64,000 nucleotides of DNA from assembly GCF_014650335.1 (NCBI RefSeq), contig NZ_BMUT01000012.1, positions 1 to 64,000 of the forward strand, read 5' to 3'. This document shows, piece by piece, positions 19,423 through 28,218 of this stretch. A program made the translations under genes and the position numbers. Every line of letters begins with the position of its first letter. Position 1 is the first letter of the stretch. The notes beneath the pieces are model-generated. The model was given only the letters and a program-made list of their open reading frames with translations. It did not search any database and had not been told where the DNA came from. The DNA comes from Streptomyces hiroshimensis (GTDB lineage: Bacteria > Actinomycetota > Actinomycetes > Streptomycetales > Streptomycetaceae).

Positions 19423-20603
19423 TTGATGGCCAGGTTCTCGAGGTAGCCCTGGACGTTGCGGCGGGTCTCGGCGACGTTGTCGCCGCCGAACTTCTCCGCC
19501 ACGGCGTCGGCCAGGACGAGGGCGACCATGGCCTCGGCGACGATGCCGGCGGCCGGGACCGCGCAGACGTCGGAGCGCTGGTGGTGCGCCTGGGCGGCCT
19601 CGCCCGTGGTCACGTCCACCGTGCGCAGGGCGCGCGGCACGGTGGCGATCGGCTTCATCGCGGCGCGCACGCGCAGCAGCTCGCCCGTGGTCAGGCCGCC
19701 CTCGGTGCCGCCGGAGCGGCCGGAGGTGCGGCGGATGCCGTCCTCGGTGGAGACGATCTCGTCGTGGGCCTGCGAGCCGGGCACCCGGGCCAGCTCGAAG
19801 CCGTCGCCGACCTCGACGCCCTTGATCGCCTGAATGCCCATCAGGGCGGCGGCGAGGCGGGCGTCCAGGCGGCGGTCCCAGTGGACGTGCGAGCCCAGGC
19901 CGACGGGGACGCCGTAGGCCAGGACCTCGACGACGCCGCCGAGCGTGTCGCCGTCCTTGTGGGCCTGGTCGATCTCGGCGACCATCGCCTTGCTCGCCGC
20001 CTCGTCCAGGCAGCGCACCGGGTCCGCGTCGAGCTTCTCGACGTCGGAGGGGGTCGGGTAGACACCGAGCGGGGCCTTGGCCGCCGCCAGCTCGATGACG
20101 TGGGAGACGATCTCGATGCCCGTCGTCTCCTTCAGGTAGGAGCGGGCGACGGCGCCGAGCGCGACGCGGGCGGCGGTCTCGCGCGCGGAGGCGCGCTCCA
20201 GGATCGGACGCGCCTCGTCGATCCCGTACTTCTGCATGCCCGCCAGGTCGGCGTGGCCGGGGCGGGGACGCGTCAGCGGGGCGTTGCGGGCCATCGCCGC
20301 CAGCTCCTCCGGGTCCACCGGATCGGCCGCCATGACCTTCTCCCACTTCGGCCACTCGGTGTTGCCCACCATGACCGCGACCGGGGAGCCCATCGTCAGG
20401 CCGTGGCGCACACCGCCGAGGAAGGTGACCTCGTCCCGCTCGAACTTCATGCGCGCGCCGCGGCCGTAGCCCAGGCGCCGGCGGGCCAGGTGGTCCGCCA
20501 CCATGTCCGTGGTGATCGGCACGCCGGCGGGCAGGCCCTCCAGCGTCGCCACGAGGGCCGGACCATGCGACTCACCGGCAGTCAGCCAGCGCAACCTGCT
20601 CAA
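19419..20603 (-). CDS. aroC: Chorismate synthase
   Basis: This 394-residue FMN-dependent enzyme makes chorismate from EPSP. The signatures GESHGPALVA (near 10-19), GHADLAGMQKYG and RSGGTEGGLTTGE are present. The start is a rare TTG at 20603: it gives the family amino terminus LSRLRWLTAGESHG and has GAGGAG 5 bases upstream, while the longer in-frame extension does not resemble homologues. It overlaps aroK. Confidence 0.96.
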   Translation of the reverse strand: MSRLRWLTAGESHGPALVATLEGLPAGVPITTDMVADHLARRRLGYGRGARMKFERDEVTFLGGVRHGLTMGSPVAVMVGNTEWPKWEKVMAADPVDPEELAAMARNAPLTRPRPGHADLAGMQKYGIDEARPILERASARETAARVALGAVARSYLKETTGIEIVSHVIELAAAKAPLGVYPTPSDVEKLDADPVRCLDEAASKAMVAEIDQAHKDGDTLGGVVEVLAYGVPVGLGSHVHWDRRLDARLAAALMGIQAIKGVEVGDGFELARVPGSQAHDEIVSTEDGIRRTSGRSGGTEGGLTTGELLRVRAAMKPIATVPRALRTVDVTTGEAAQAHHQRSDVCAVPAAGIVAEAMVALVLADAVAEKFGGDNVAETRRNVQGYLENLAIK

Positions 20604-20608
20604 CGGGA

Positions 20609-20614
20609 CTCCTC
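20609..20614 (-). promoter_or_regulatory. Ribosome-binding site fixing the aroC TTG start
   Basis: On minus, GAGGAG at 20614-20609 lies 5 bases before the TTG at 20603. No ATG or GTG at a sensible distance could use it. Confidence 0.75.
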
Positions 20615-20767
20615 TTGCTCGCGCGCCTCGGAACGTACGGCGTCCGGGTGCGCGGCCCCGGCCCGCCGCTTCTGATCCTCCCATGCCGCGGTGACAGGAC
20701 CGCCCTCCGGTCCGTGTTGGTGGAAAGGACTGAGTCAGGTCCCGGCCATAAGTGGGTCAGGTTTGCG

Positions 20768-21598
20768 TCAACCCCGGGCGGCGAGGGCGGCCTCGCCGGC
20801 GGCGCGCATGGCGGCCAGCGGGGCCTGCGGGCAGCCGGTCATCCGCTCGACCTGGAGCACGGCCTGGTGCACCAGCAGGTCCAGGCCGCCGAGGACCGCT
20901 CCGCCGCGCGCGGACCAGGCCGCGGCCAGCGGCGTGGGCCAGGGCTCGTAGAGCACGTCGAAGAGCGCGCCGGGGCGGTCCGGGACGGCGCCGGCGAGCG
21001 CGTCGGTAGCCCCGGCCGGCGTGGTGGCGATGACCAGCGGGGCGGTGAGGGCCTCGGCCGCGCGCGACCAGTCCGCGGTGCGGACGGCCACACCGAGGCG
21101 CTCGCCCCACGCGCGCATCTCGGCGGCGCGGGCCTCGCTGCGGACGTAGACGGTGACCTCGCCGGTGCAGATGCCGGACAGGGCGGCGAGGGCCGAGGAG
21201 GCGGTGGCACCCGCGCCCAGCACGGCGGCGGAGCCGGTCCGCGTCACTCCGCGCTCGCGCAGGGCCGCGGCGATACCGGGGATGTCGGTGTTGTCGCCGA
21301 GCCGGCGGCCGTCGTCGGTGAGGACGACGGTGTTGACGGCCTCGACGGAGGCGGCCGTATCGCTGATCTCGTCGAGCAGCGGGATCACCGCCCGCTTCAG
21401 CGGCATGGTCAGGGACAGACCGGCCCAGCTGCCGTCCAGCCCGCCGAGGAAGGCGGGCAGCGCGGCCTCGTCCACCTCGAAGCGGTCGTAGGTCCACTCC
21501 CCCAGGCCCAGCTCCGCATACGCGGCGCGGTGCAGGACCGGGGAGAGCGAGTGGGCGATCGGGGATCCGAGAACCGCCGCGCGGTGCCGTCGCGTCAC
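20768..21598 (-). CDS. aroE: Shikimate dehydrogenase
   Basis: This 276-residue NADPH enzyme reduces 3-dehydroshikimate to shikimate. The shikimate-binding GSPIAHSLSP is at 11-20, the catalytic Lys in LTMPLKRAV, VNTVV, and the Rossmann GAGATASSALAAL. The GTG start at 21598 overlaps the mltG stop by 4 bases, so it is translated as part of the mltG unit. The 164-base gap to aroC holds only a weak 6-base hairpin (20697-20713). Confidence 0.94.
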   Translation of the reverse strand: MTRRHRAAVLGSPIAHSLSPVLHRAAYAELGLGEWTYDRFEVDEAALPAFLGGLDGSWAGLSLTMPLKRAVIPLLDEISDTAASVEAVNTVVLTDDGRRLGDNTDIPGIAAALRERGVTRTGSAAVLGAGATASSALAALSGICTGEVTVYVRSEARAAEMRAWGERLGVAVRTADWSRAAEALTAPLVIATTPAGATDALAGAVPDRPGALFDVLYEPWPTPLAAAWSARGGAVLGGLDLLVHQAVLQVERMTGCPQAPLAAMRAAGEAALAARG

Positions 21599-23274
21599 TG
21601 GCCTGCCGCCTTCTTGTGCTCCTTGTTGTACCGCTCGCGGTTCTTGTTGTGCTCCTCGTTCGTCACCGCGAACAATGTCTCGTTTTCGTTGATCGAAACG
21701 AAGTAGTACCAGGGGCCGGGCGCGGGTGCCATCGACGACTTCAGGGCTTCGAGACCGGGGTTGTTGATCGGCCCGGGGGGCAGGCCCTTGATCTTGTAGG
21801 TGTTGTACGGGTCCTTGAACTGCCGCAGGTCACTGACCGCGCCCGTGTCCAGCGTGGACGTGTTCTTGGCGTAGTTGACCGTCGAGTCGAAGTCGAGGAG
21901 GCCGTACGTCTCCTTGTTCTCCGGCTTGAGCCGGTTGTAGATGACCCGGGAGACCTTGTCGAAGTCGTGCTTGTAGCGGCCCTCGGCCTGGACGAGACTC
22001 GCGACGGTGATCACCTGCAGCGGCGATTTCAGGCCGAGCTCCTTGGCCTTGCCCTCCAGGTCCTGCTTCGCGTAGTTGTCCTTGGCCCGGGTGACCATCT
22101 GCCGCAGGATCTCCTCGGGCTTGGTGCCCTTGCCCGCGCCGTACTGCGACGGGAAGAGGAAGCCCTCCAGGGGGTCCTTGATGTTGGGGTCGGTGCCCGC
22201 CCACTCCGGCAGGCCGAGGTTCTTGGCCTGGCTCTTGGCGACGCCCTTGGTGGTGCCCTCGGCGAGCCCGAGCTTCTTGTCGATCGCGGCGTAGATCTGG
22301 CCGGCCCGCTGGCCCTCGCTGATCGTCAGGAAGTTGGCGGCGTTGGTCATCATCTCGACCGCGGCCGCGCCCGACATCTGCTTGTGCAGGGTGTACGTGC
22401 CCGGCTGGATGGACTTCTTGGCCGCGGCGTTGGTGAACGCGCCGACGCTCTTGACGACCCCGGCCTTCTCCAGGGCCTGGCCCATCACGGTGAGGCTGGC
22501 CCCCTTGGGGATCTCGACCTGGACCTGGCCGCTGCCCTCGCCCTCGTAGTCGGGCGCGGCGCCGAAGTGGGTCTGCCAGTAGTCGTACGCGAAGTAGCCG
22601 CCACCGCCGACGACGCCGAGCAGGGCCACGGCGACCACCAGGCAGGCGGTGCCGCTGCGGCGCTTGTTCTTCTTGGTCTTCTTGGACTTCTTGCCGCGCC
22701 GGTCACGGCCGCGGGAGCGCTCCTCGCGGGGCTCGTCGTCGTCCTCGTCCTCGGCCGCGGGCTCGCCGTCGTGCTCGCCGGGGCGGGGCGTGGCGGGGGG
22801 CAGGTCGTCGAAGAGGGAGATCTTCTCCTCGTCGGGCTCGGACCACTCCTGCTGCGGCTGGTAGGCCTGGTGCTGCGACTGCTGCGGCACCTGATGGCCC
22901 TGCTGCTGAGGCTGCTGGGGCTGCTGATGCCCCTGCTGGCCGTGCGGCTGATGGCCCTGCGGCTGGTGCGGATGCCGGCCCTGCGGCTGATGGGGCTGCT
23001 GTCCGTGCGGCTGCTGGGGCTGTTGCGGCTGCTGATAGCCGTCGGGCGTGCCGTAGTAGTCGCCCTGCCCGCCGCCGTACGTGCCGCCGCCCTGCTGCTG
23101 CCCGCCCTGCGAGGGGTCCCAGCCGTACTGCTGCTGGCCATGGCCGTACTGAGGATGCTGAGGGTGCTGCGACTGCTGCGGATGCTGCTGCTGTCCGCTG
23201 TAGCCCTGGTCCCCGTACAGCGGGTCGTCAGGATGCCACGGTTGGGAGCCGGAGCCCCGGCCGTACTCAGTCAT
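21595..23274 (-). CDS. mltG: Endolytic murein transglycosylase MltG with a long Gln/His/Pro-rich cytosolic tail
   Basis: This 559-residue protein cleaves nascent peptidoglycan glycan strands outside the membrane. The YceG domain occupies about 245-550, including ASLVQAEGRYKHDFDKVSRV with the second acidic position of the usual VExE motif kept, and ends LDFDSTVNYAKN and PYNTYKIKGLPPGPI. One transmembrane helix is at about 208-232. Residues 1-145 are an unusual low-complexity Gln/His/Pro/Gly tail, followed by an acidic patch and a Lys/Arg stretch before the membrane. It sits between ruvX and aroE on minus. Confidence 0.93.
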   Translation of the reverse strand: MTEYGRGSGSQPWHPDDPLYGDQGYSGQQQHPQQSQHPQHPQYGHGQQQYGWDPSQGGQQQGGGTYGGGQGDYYGTPDGYQQPQQPQQPHGQQPHQPQGRHPHQPQGHQPHGQQGHQQPQQPQQQGHQVPQQSQHQAYQPQQEWSEPDEEKISLFDDLPPATPRPGEHDGEPAAEDEDDDEPREERSRGRDRRGKKSKKTKKNKRRSGTACLVVAVALLGVVGGGGYFAYDYWQTHFGAAPDYEGEGSGQVQVEIPKGASLTVMGQALEKAGVVKSVGAFTNAAAKKSIQPGTYTLHKQMSGAAAVEMMTNAANFLTISEGQRAGQIYAAIDKKLGLAEGTTKGVAKSQAKNLGLPEWAGTDPNIKDPLEGFLFPSQYGAGKGTKPEEILRQMVTRAKDNYAKQDLEGKAKELGLKSPLQVITVASLVQAEGRYKHDFDKVSRVIYNRLKPENKETYGLLDFDSTVNYAKNTSTLDTGAVSDLRQFKDPYNTYKIKGLPPGPINNPGLEALKSSMAPAPGPWYYFVSINENETLFAVTNEEHNKNRERYNKEHKKAAGQ

Positions 23275-23332
23275 CGATCCCCTAGAGCCGCGCAGCGGCA
23301 GCAGGTGGGCGCTCCGAGGAGCGCGGTTCCCA

Positions 23333-23369
23333 GTCGCCCGGCCGTCGTCGGAGACGACAGCCGGGCGGC
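23333..23369 (-). terminator. Hairpin between ruvX and mltG
   Basis: A 17-base stem with one mismatch and one G-T pair (23333-23349 and 23353-23369) encloses a 3-base loop. It lies between the ruvX stop and the mltG start and may end or attenuate the alaS-ruvX transcript. Confidence 0.7.
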
Positions 23370-23404
23370 TGCCTTGTTCAGCGCGGAACGTTACCGTACT
23401 GCGA

Positions 23405-23869
23405 TCAGATGACCACTTCGACGGTCTCGCCCGGAGGCCTGCCGGAGACCTTCTCGGTCTCCAGGGCGTTCTGCAGGATGACCACTGCAGCCGCCTGGTC
23501 GACCACGGACCGGCCCTTCTTCGAGCTGACGCCCGAGGCGCGCAGGCCCTGCGTGGCCGTCACCGTCGTCATCCGCTCGTCGACGAGGCGCACCGGCACG
23601 GGCGCCACGCGGCGCGCCATCTCCTTGGCGAAGGTGCGCACCTTGGCCGCGGCCGGCCCCTCCCCTCCTTTGAGGGAACGGGGCAGGCCCACGACGACCT
23701 CGATCGGCTCGTACTCCGCGACGATCTCCACGAGCCGCTTGTGGGCCTTGGGGATGTCACGGCCGGGCACCGTCTCCACCGGGGTGGCGAGGATCCCGTC
23801 GGGGTCGCACGAGGCGACCCCGATCCGGGCGTCCCCGACGTCGACGGAGATGCGTCTGCCACGTCGCAC
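23405..23869 (-). CDS. ruvX: Holliday junction resolvase-like RuvX/YqgF
   Basis: This 154-residue RNase H-fold nuclease family protein is linked in bacteria to 16S/23S rRNA 5' maturation. The amino-terminal DVGDARIGVA carries the first catalytic Asp. GLPRSLKG and the DERMTTVTA segment with further acidic residues follow. The GTG start at 23869 lies 2 bases after the alaS stop. The alaS-ruvX-mltG-aroE order is conserved in actinobacteria. Confidence 0.93.
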   Translation of the reverse strand: MRRGRRISVDVGDARIGVASCDPDGILATPVETVPGRDIPKAHKRLVEIVAEYEPIEVVVGLPRSLKGGEGPAAAKVRTFAKEMARRVAPVPVRLVDERMTTVTATQGLRASGVSSKKGRSVVDQAAAVVILQNALETEKVSGRPPGETVEVVI

Positions 23870-23871
23870 GG

Positions 23872-26541
23872 TCAGGCCGCCTCGGCCACGAGGCGCTCGA
23901 CGGCGGCCATGGCCTCGTCGACGGCCTCGGGGTTCTGGCCGCCGCCCTGGGCGACGTCCGGCTTGCCGCCACCGCCGCCGCCGAGGGTCTTGGCGGCCGT
24001 ACGGACCAGGTCGCCGGCCTTGAGACCGCGCTCGCGGGCGGCCTCGTTGGTGGCGATGACCGTCAGCGGACGGCCGTTCGCGACGGTGAAGAGGGCGACC
24101 ACGGCCGGGCGGCCGCCGTTGATGCGGCTGCGCACGTCGAGGACGAGCTTGCGCAGGTCGTCGGCGCCGGTGCCGTCCGGGACGCGGCCGGTGACCAGGG
24201 CCGTGCCGTGTACGTCCTTGGCGCTCTCGGCCAGGCCCGCGGCGGCCTGGAGGACCTTCTCGGCGCGGAAGCGCTCGATCTCCTTCTCGGCGTCCTTGAG
24301 CTTGGCGAGCATCCCGGAGATCTTCTCCGGCAGCTCCTCCGGGCGGCCCTTGACGAGCTCCTGGAGCTGGGCGACGACCGTGTGCTCCTTGGCCAGGAAG
24401 TTGTAGGCGTCGGCGCCGACGAGGGCCTCGACACGGCGCACGCCGGAGCCGATGGACGACTCGCCCAGCAGCTTCACCAGGCCCAGCTGGGCGGTGTTGC
24501 CCACGTGGGTGCCGCCGCACAGCTCCTTGGAGAAGTCGCCGATGGTCACGACGCGCACGCGCTCGCCGTACTTCTCGCCGAACTCGGCGATGGCGCCGGC
24601 CTTCTTGGCCTCGTCCAGGCTCATCACCTCGGCCTGCACCTCGAGCTCCCGGGAGAGGACCTCGTTGATGCGCTGCTCGACGTCGGTCAGCACGCTGCCG
24701 GGGACGGCGGTCGGCGAGCCGAAGTCGAAGCGGAAGCGGCCCGGGGAGTTCTCCGAGCCGGCCTGGGCGGCCGTCGGGCCGAGCGCGTCGCGCAGGGCCT
24801 GGTGGGTGAGGTGGGTGGCCGAGTGGGCGCGGGCGATGGCACGCCGGCGCTTGACGTCGATCGCGGCGTAGGCGGAGGCGCCCACGGTGACCTCGCCGAC
24901 CTGCACGACGCCCTTGTGGACGTGCACGCCCGGCACGGGCTTCTGCACATCGCGGATCTCGATCACGGCACCGGTGTCGAGCTTGATGCGGCCGGTGTCG
25001 GCGAGCTGGCCGCCGCCCTCGGCGTAGAAGGGGGTGCGGTCGAGGATGACCTCGACCTCATCGCCCTCGGTGGCGGCCGGCGAAGGCAGGCCGTCGACGA
25101 GGAGACCCACGATCGTGGACTCGTTCTCGGTGCGGGTGTAGCCGGTGAAGTCGGTCTCGCCCGCGGTGTCGGCGACCTCGCGGTAGGCGGACAGGTCGGC
25201 GTGACCGGTCTTCTTGGCCTTGGCGTCGGCCTTGGCGCGCTCCCGCTGCTCCTTCATCAGGCGGCGGAAGCCGTCCTCGTCCACGGAGAGGCCCTGCTCG
25301 GCGGCCATCTCCAGGGTGAGGTCGATCGGGAAGCCCCAGGTGTCGTGGAGCAGGAACGCCTTGTCGCCGGCGAGGACCTTGCCGCCGGCGGCCTTGGTCT
25401 CCGTCACGGCGGTGTCGAGGATGTTGGTGCCGGCCTTCAGCGTCTTGAGGAAGGCGGCCTCCTCGGCGAGGGCGACGGTCTCGATGCGCTTGCGGTCGCT
25501 CTCCAGCTCCGGGTACTGCTGGCCCATCGTCTTGACGACGACGTCGAGCAGGTCGGCCACGACGGGGCCGGTGGCGCCCATCAGGCGCATGTTGCGGATG
25601 GCGCGGCGCATGATGCGGCGCAGGACGTAGCCACGGCCCTCGTTGCCGGGGGTGACGCCGTCGCCGATGAGCATGGTGGACGTGCGCATGTGGTCGGCGA
25701 CCACGCGCAGCGAGACGTCCGTGTCGTGGGCGGCGCCGTAGCGCACGCCCGTCAGCTCGGTGGCCTTGTCCATGACGACGCGCAGGGTGTCGGTCTCGTA
25801 CATGTTCTGCACGCCCTGCAGGATCATGGCGAGGCGCTCGAGGCCGAGACCGGTGTCGATGTTCTTCGACGGCAGCTCCCCGAGGATCGGGAAGTCCTCC
25901 TTGCCGTCGCCCGCACCGCGCTCGTACTGCATGAAGACCAGGTTCCAGATCTCCACGTAGCGCTCGTCGTTGACGGCCGGGCCGCCCTCGGCGCCGAACT
26001 CCGGGCCCCGGTCGTAGTTGATCTCGGAGCACGGGCCGCACGGGCCGGGCACGCCCATGGACCAGTAGTTGTCCTTCTTGCCCAGGCGCTGGATCCGCTC
26101 GGCGGGCACACCGACGACGTCGCGCCAGATGCGCTCGGCCTCGTCGTCCTCGAGGTAGACGGTGATCCAGAGCCTCGAAGGCTCCAGGCCGAAGCCGCCG
26201 TCCGCCACGGGAGTCGTCAGCAGCTCCCAGGCGAGCTTGATGGCGCCTTCCTTGAAGTAATCGCCGAAGGAGAAGTTGCCGCACATCTGGAAGAACGTGC
26301 CGTGGCGGGTGGTCTTGCCGACCTCCTCGATGTCCGGCGTGCGGACGCACTTCTGCACGCTGGTGGCGCGCGTGAAGGGCGGCTTGACCTCACCGAGGAA
26401 GTACGGCTTGAAGGGCACCATGCCCGCGGGGACCAGAAGCAGGGTCGGGTCGTCCGCGATGAGCGATGCCGACGGCACGACGGTGTGCCCACGCTCCTCG
26501 AAGAAGCGCAGCCAGCGCCTGCGGATTTCAGCCGACTCCAT
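23872..26541 (-). CDS. alaS: Alanyl-tRNA synthetase
   Basis: This 889-residue class II synthetase charges tRNA-Ala and edits mischarged Ser/Gly. The catalytic core (about 1-400) includes TSVQKCVRTPDIEEVG and FFQMCGNFSFGDYFK. The editing domain has the zinc motifs HSATH near residue 580 and CGGTH near 680. A coiled coil and C-Ala domain end the protein. The ATG at 26541 shares one base with the upstream stop. Confidence 0.98.
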   Translation of the reverse strand: MESAEIRRRWLRFFEERGHTVVPSASLIADDPTLLLVPAGMVPFKPYFLGEVKPPFTRATSVQKCVRTPDIEEVGKTTRHGTFFQMCGNFSFGDYFKEGAIKLAWELLTTPVADGGFGLEPSRLWITVYLEDDEAERIWRDVVGVPAERIQRLGKKDNYWSMGVPGPCGPCSEINYDRGPEFGAEGGPAVNDERYVEIWNLVFMQYERGAGDGKEDFPILGELPSKNIDTGLGLERLAMILQGVQNMYETDTLRVVMDKATELTGVRYGAAHDTDVSLRVVADHMRTSTMLIGDGVTPGNEGRGYVLRRIMRRAIRNMRLMGATGPVVADLLDVVVKTMGQQYPELESDRKRIETVALAEEAAFLKTLKAGTNILDTAVTETKAAGGKVLAGDKAFLLHDTWGFPIDLTLEMAAEQGLSVDEDGFRRLMKEQRERAKADAKAKKTGHADLSAYREVADTAGETDFTGYTRTENESTIVGLLVDGLPSPAATEGDEVEVILDRTPFYAEGGGQLADTGRIKLDTGAVIEIRDVQKPVPGVHVHKGVVQVGEVTVGASAYAAIDVKRRRAIARAHSATHLTHQALRDALGPTAAQAGSENSPGRFRFDFGSPTAVPGSVLTDVEQRINEVLSRELEVQAEVMSLDEAKKAGAIAEFGEKYGERVRVVTIGDFSKELCGGTHVGNTAQLGLVKLLGESSIGSGVRRVEALVGADAYNFLAKEHTVVAQLQELVKGRPEELPEKISGMLAKLKDAEKEIERFRAEKVLQAAAGLAESAKDVHGTALVTGRVPDGTGADDLRKLVLDVRSRINGGRPAVVALFTVANGRPLTVIATNEAARERGLKAGDLVRTAAKTLGGGGGGKPDVAQGGGQNPEAVDEAMAAVERLVAEAA

Positions 26542-26870
26542 CAGTGGTCCTCTTTCCGGGTGAACGAGTGGTAAGTGTGCTGCTGTTCGAGCGCGACGAG
26601 ATGACGCTGCCCGGGGAGTGCGCGGTGCTCGGGGGCGGGCGGCGCGGCCGTGAGGCCGAGCGCGTCCTTGAGCGCCGCTTCCCGGTGCGCCATGCCGTCG
26701 CGGACGTCCAGCGCGAAGAGCTTGACCTTGCGCCCGGCGATGACCGCGCGGTCCGCGGCCTGCAGGGCCAGGCTCTCCGGGGTGAGCTTGGCGAGCTTCC
26801 GGTTGACCTTGGTAGTGGCCCAGACACCGGCTGCTACACCGGTTGTGAACCAGAAGGTGCGGCGGAACAT
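26541..26870 (-). CDS. Small membrane-associated protein (DUF6167-like)
   Basis: This protein of about 109 residues and unknown function starts MFRRTFWFTTGVAAGVWA, a short amino-terminal hydrophobic helix, then KVNRKLAKLTPESLALQAA, a helical segment conserved in the Streptomyces family I remember as DUF6167. The ATG at 26870 is chosen over one 21 bases upstream because the family begins MFRRTFWF. It stands 7 bases after the DUF948 gene and its stop overlaps alaS by one base. Confidence 0.75.
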   Translation of the reverse strand: MFRRTFWFTTGVAAGVWATTKVNRKLAKLTPESLALQAADRAVIAGRKVKLFALDVRDGMAHREAALKDALGLTAAPPAPEHRALPGQRHLVALEQQHTYHSFTRKEDH

Positions 26871-26877
26871 TCCTTGG

Positions 26878-27318
26878 TCAACCCTTCCCACGGGTGCGGC
26901 GGCCGGCGCGTGCGGACGGCAGGGGGCCGCCGGAGGCCTTGCCGACGAAGACGGAGCCCTTCGGCTCGGGAGCGGCCTTGCGGCCCATCGCCCGCCGTAC
27001 GCCGTAGCCGAACGCGGCGACCTTCACCAGCGGCCCGCCGAAGGCGGAGGAGACGGTCGAGGAGAGCGCCGAGGCGTTCGCCGTGACCTCCTGGACGTCC
27101 GCGGCGATCGAGTCGACGCGGGCGAGCTGGGTGTGCGCGGAGCGGACGGTCGCCGAGGCGTCGGCGAGGAGCGGAACGGCCTGATCGGTGACGTCCGCGA
27201 CCAGCCTGGTGGCCGCCTTGAGCGTCTGCGCGAGCCGCACCAGCACCAAGGCGATGAAGGACACCAGAATGGCCCAGAAGACGGCCACGAGGATCCCGGC
27301 CACCTCTCCACCGGACAC
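26878..27318 (-). CDS. DUF948 membrane protein
   Basis: This 146-residue protein has an amino-terminal transmembrane helix (about 5-26) followed by a long helical region, LAQTLKAATRLVADVTDQ, and repeated small residues, typical of the DUF948 family of membrane-anchored coiled-coil proteins. The tail is basic (SARAGRRTRGKG). The GTG start at 27318 follows a GGGAG. It is first in the alaS unit, in the conserved rpsD-DUF948-DUF6167-alaS order. Function unknown. Confidence 0.8.
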   Translation of the reverse strand: MSGGEVAGILVAVFWAILVSFIALVLVRLAQTLKAATRLVADVTDQAVPLLADASATVRSAHTQLARVDSIAADVQEVTANASALSSTVSSAFGGPLVKVAAFGYGVRRAMGRKAAPEPKGSVFVGKASGGPLPSARAGRRTRGKG

Positions 27319-27355
27319 GATGCACCCGCTCCCTAGCTGGTCTTCGTCGCTGTCT

Positions 27356-27387
27356 GTACCTGCCCGGCTGTCTTTCGGGGCAGGTAC
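27356..27387. repeat. Hairpin in the DUF948 leader
   Basis: Arms GTACCTGCCC (27356-27365) and complement (27378-27387) with a 12-base loop lie about 40 bases upstream of the DUF948 start. It could be a leader structure or a second rpsD terminator. Confidence 0.5.
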
Positions 27388-27470
27388 TGACCTTATCGCG
27401 CCGGGCATCGCGGCCCGCACCCCATTTGCCGCTGTATTCGGCGGGCCCGCCGGGCGCACCGGAAACGCGG

Positions 27471-27517
27471 CAGCCCGCCGTCTCGCCGGCCACGAGGGCC
27501 GGGGAGACAGCGGGCTG
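27471..27517 (-). terminator. Terminator after rpsD
   Basis: A long stepped stem, CAGCCCGC (27471-27478), TCTC (27481-27484) and CCGGCC (27486-27491), pairs in order with GGCCGG, GAGA and GCGGGCTG (to 27517), with symmetric small internal loops. It lies just past the rpsD stop. Confidence 0.8.
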
Positions 27518-27547
27518 AGCGTGAAAGGAAGGCCTACAGTCGCTGGA

Positions 27548-28162
27548 TCAGCGGGCGTAGTACTCGACGACGAGCTGCTCGTCGCAGATGACCGGAACTT
27601 CCTTGCGGTTGGGCAGGCGGTCCAGGCGGAAGGCCAGGGCGCCCAGGTTGACCTGCAGGTAGCGCGGGGTCTCACCCTCGGCGGCGAAGCCACCGGCGCG
27701 GGAAACCTCGAACAGCGGCTTGCTGCGGCTGCGCTCGCGGACCATCACGACGTCGTTCGGGGCGACGCGGAAGGACGGCTTGTCGACCTTGCCACCGTTG
27801 ACCTCGATGTGGCCGTGGACGACCATCTGGCGGGCCTGGTAGATGGTGCGGGCGATGCCCGAACGCAGGACGAGGGCGTCGAGGCGGCGCTCGAGCTCGA
27901 CCACCAGGGCCTCGCCGGTCTTGCCCTCGGCCTTGCGGGCGCGGTCGTAGGCGCGGACCATCTGGCGCTCGCTGATGTCGTACTGGGCGCGCAGACGCTG
28001 CTTCTCGAGCAGACGGACCTTGTAGTCGCTGTTCTGCTTGCGGCCACGGCCGTGCTCACCCGGCGGGTAGGGGCGGGCCTCGAAGTACTTGACAGCCTTC
28101 GGGGTCAGCGCGATGCCGAGCGCACGAGACTTCTTGACCTTGGGACGCGACTGGTTAGGCAC
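27548..28162 (-). CDS. rpsD: 30S ribosomal protein S4
   Basis: This 204-residue primary 16S rRNA-binding protein belongs to the form without the amino-terminal CxxC zinc knuckle: it begins PNQSRPKVKKSRALGIAL. The S4 RNA-binding domain includes ERRLDALVLRSGIA and QARQMVVHGHIEVNG. The GTG start at 28162 has GGAGGT at 28177-28172. It stands alone, divergent from the DUF2470 gene across only 56 bases, with an iron-box-like site 24 bases from its start codon. Confidence 0.98.
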   Translation of the reverse strand: MPNQSRPKVKKSRALGIALTPKAVKYFEARPYPPGEHGRGRKQNSDYKVRLLEKQRLRAQYDISERQMVRAYDRARKAEGKTGEALVVELERRLDALVLRSGIARTIYQARQMVVHGHIEVNGGKVDKPSFRVAPNDVVMVRERSRSKPLFEVSRAGGFAAEGETPRYLQVNLGALAFRLDRLPNRKEVPVICDEQLVVEYYAR

Positions 28163-28185
28163 GTTCTCCAGACCTCCGAAATAGG

Positions 28186-28204
28186 TTAGGTTAGGCTTAC
28201 CTTA
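28186..28204 (+). promoter_or_regulatory. Iron box (DmdR/IdeR-type operator)
   Basis: TTAGGTTAGGCTTACCTTA matches the 19-base actinobacterial iron-box consensus at 17 positions. It contains TAGGCT (28192-28197), a likely -10 box, as in known iron-box promoters. Transcription from it would begin near 28204, just ahead of AAGGAG (28208-28213) and the ATG at 28219. It also sits in the rpsD upstream region. Confidence 0.8.
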
Positions 28205-28218
28205 CTCAAGGAGATCGC

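Noticed and set aside
20697..20713. Terminator between aroE and aroC
   Set aside because: Only a 6-base stem; too weak to claim.
28163..28218. S4 autoregulatory leader ahead of rpsD
   Set aside because: The gap is only 56 bases and shows an iron box and ribosome sites but no pseudoknot that I could draw.
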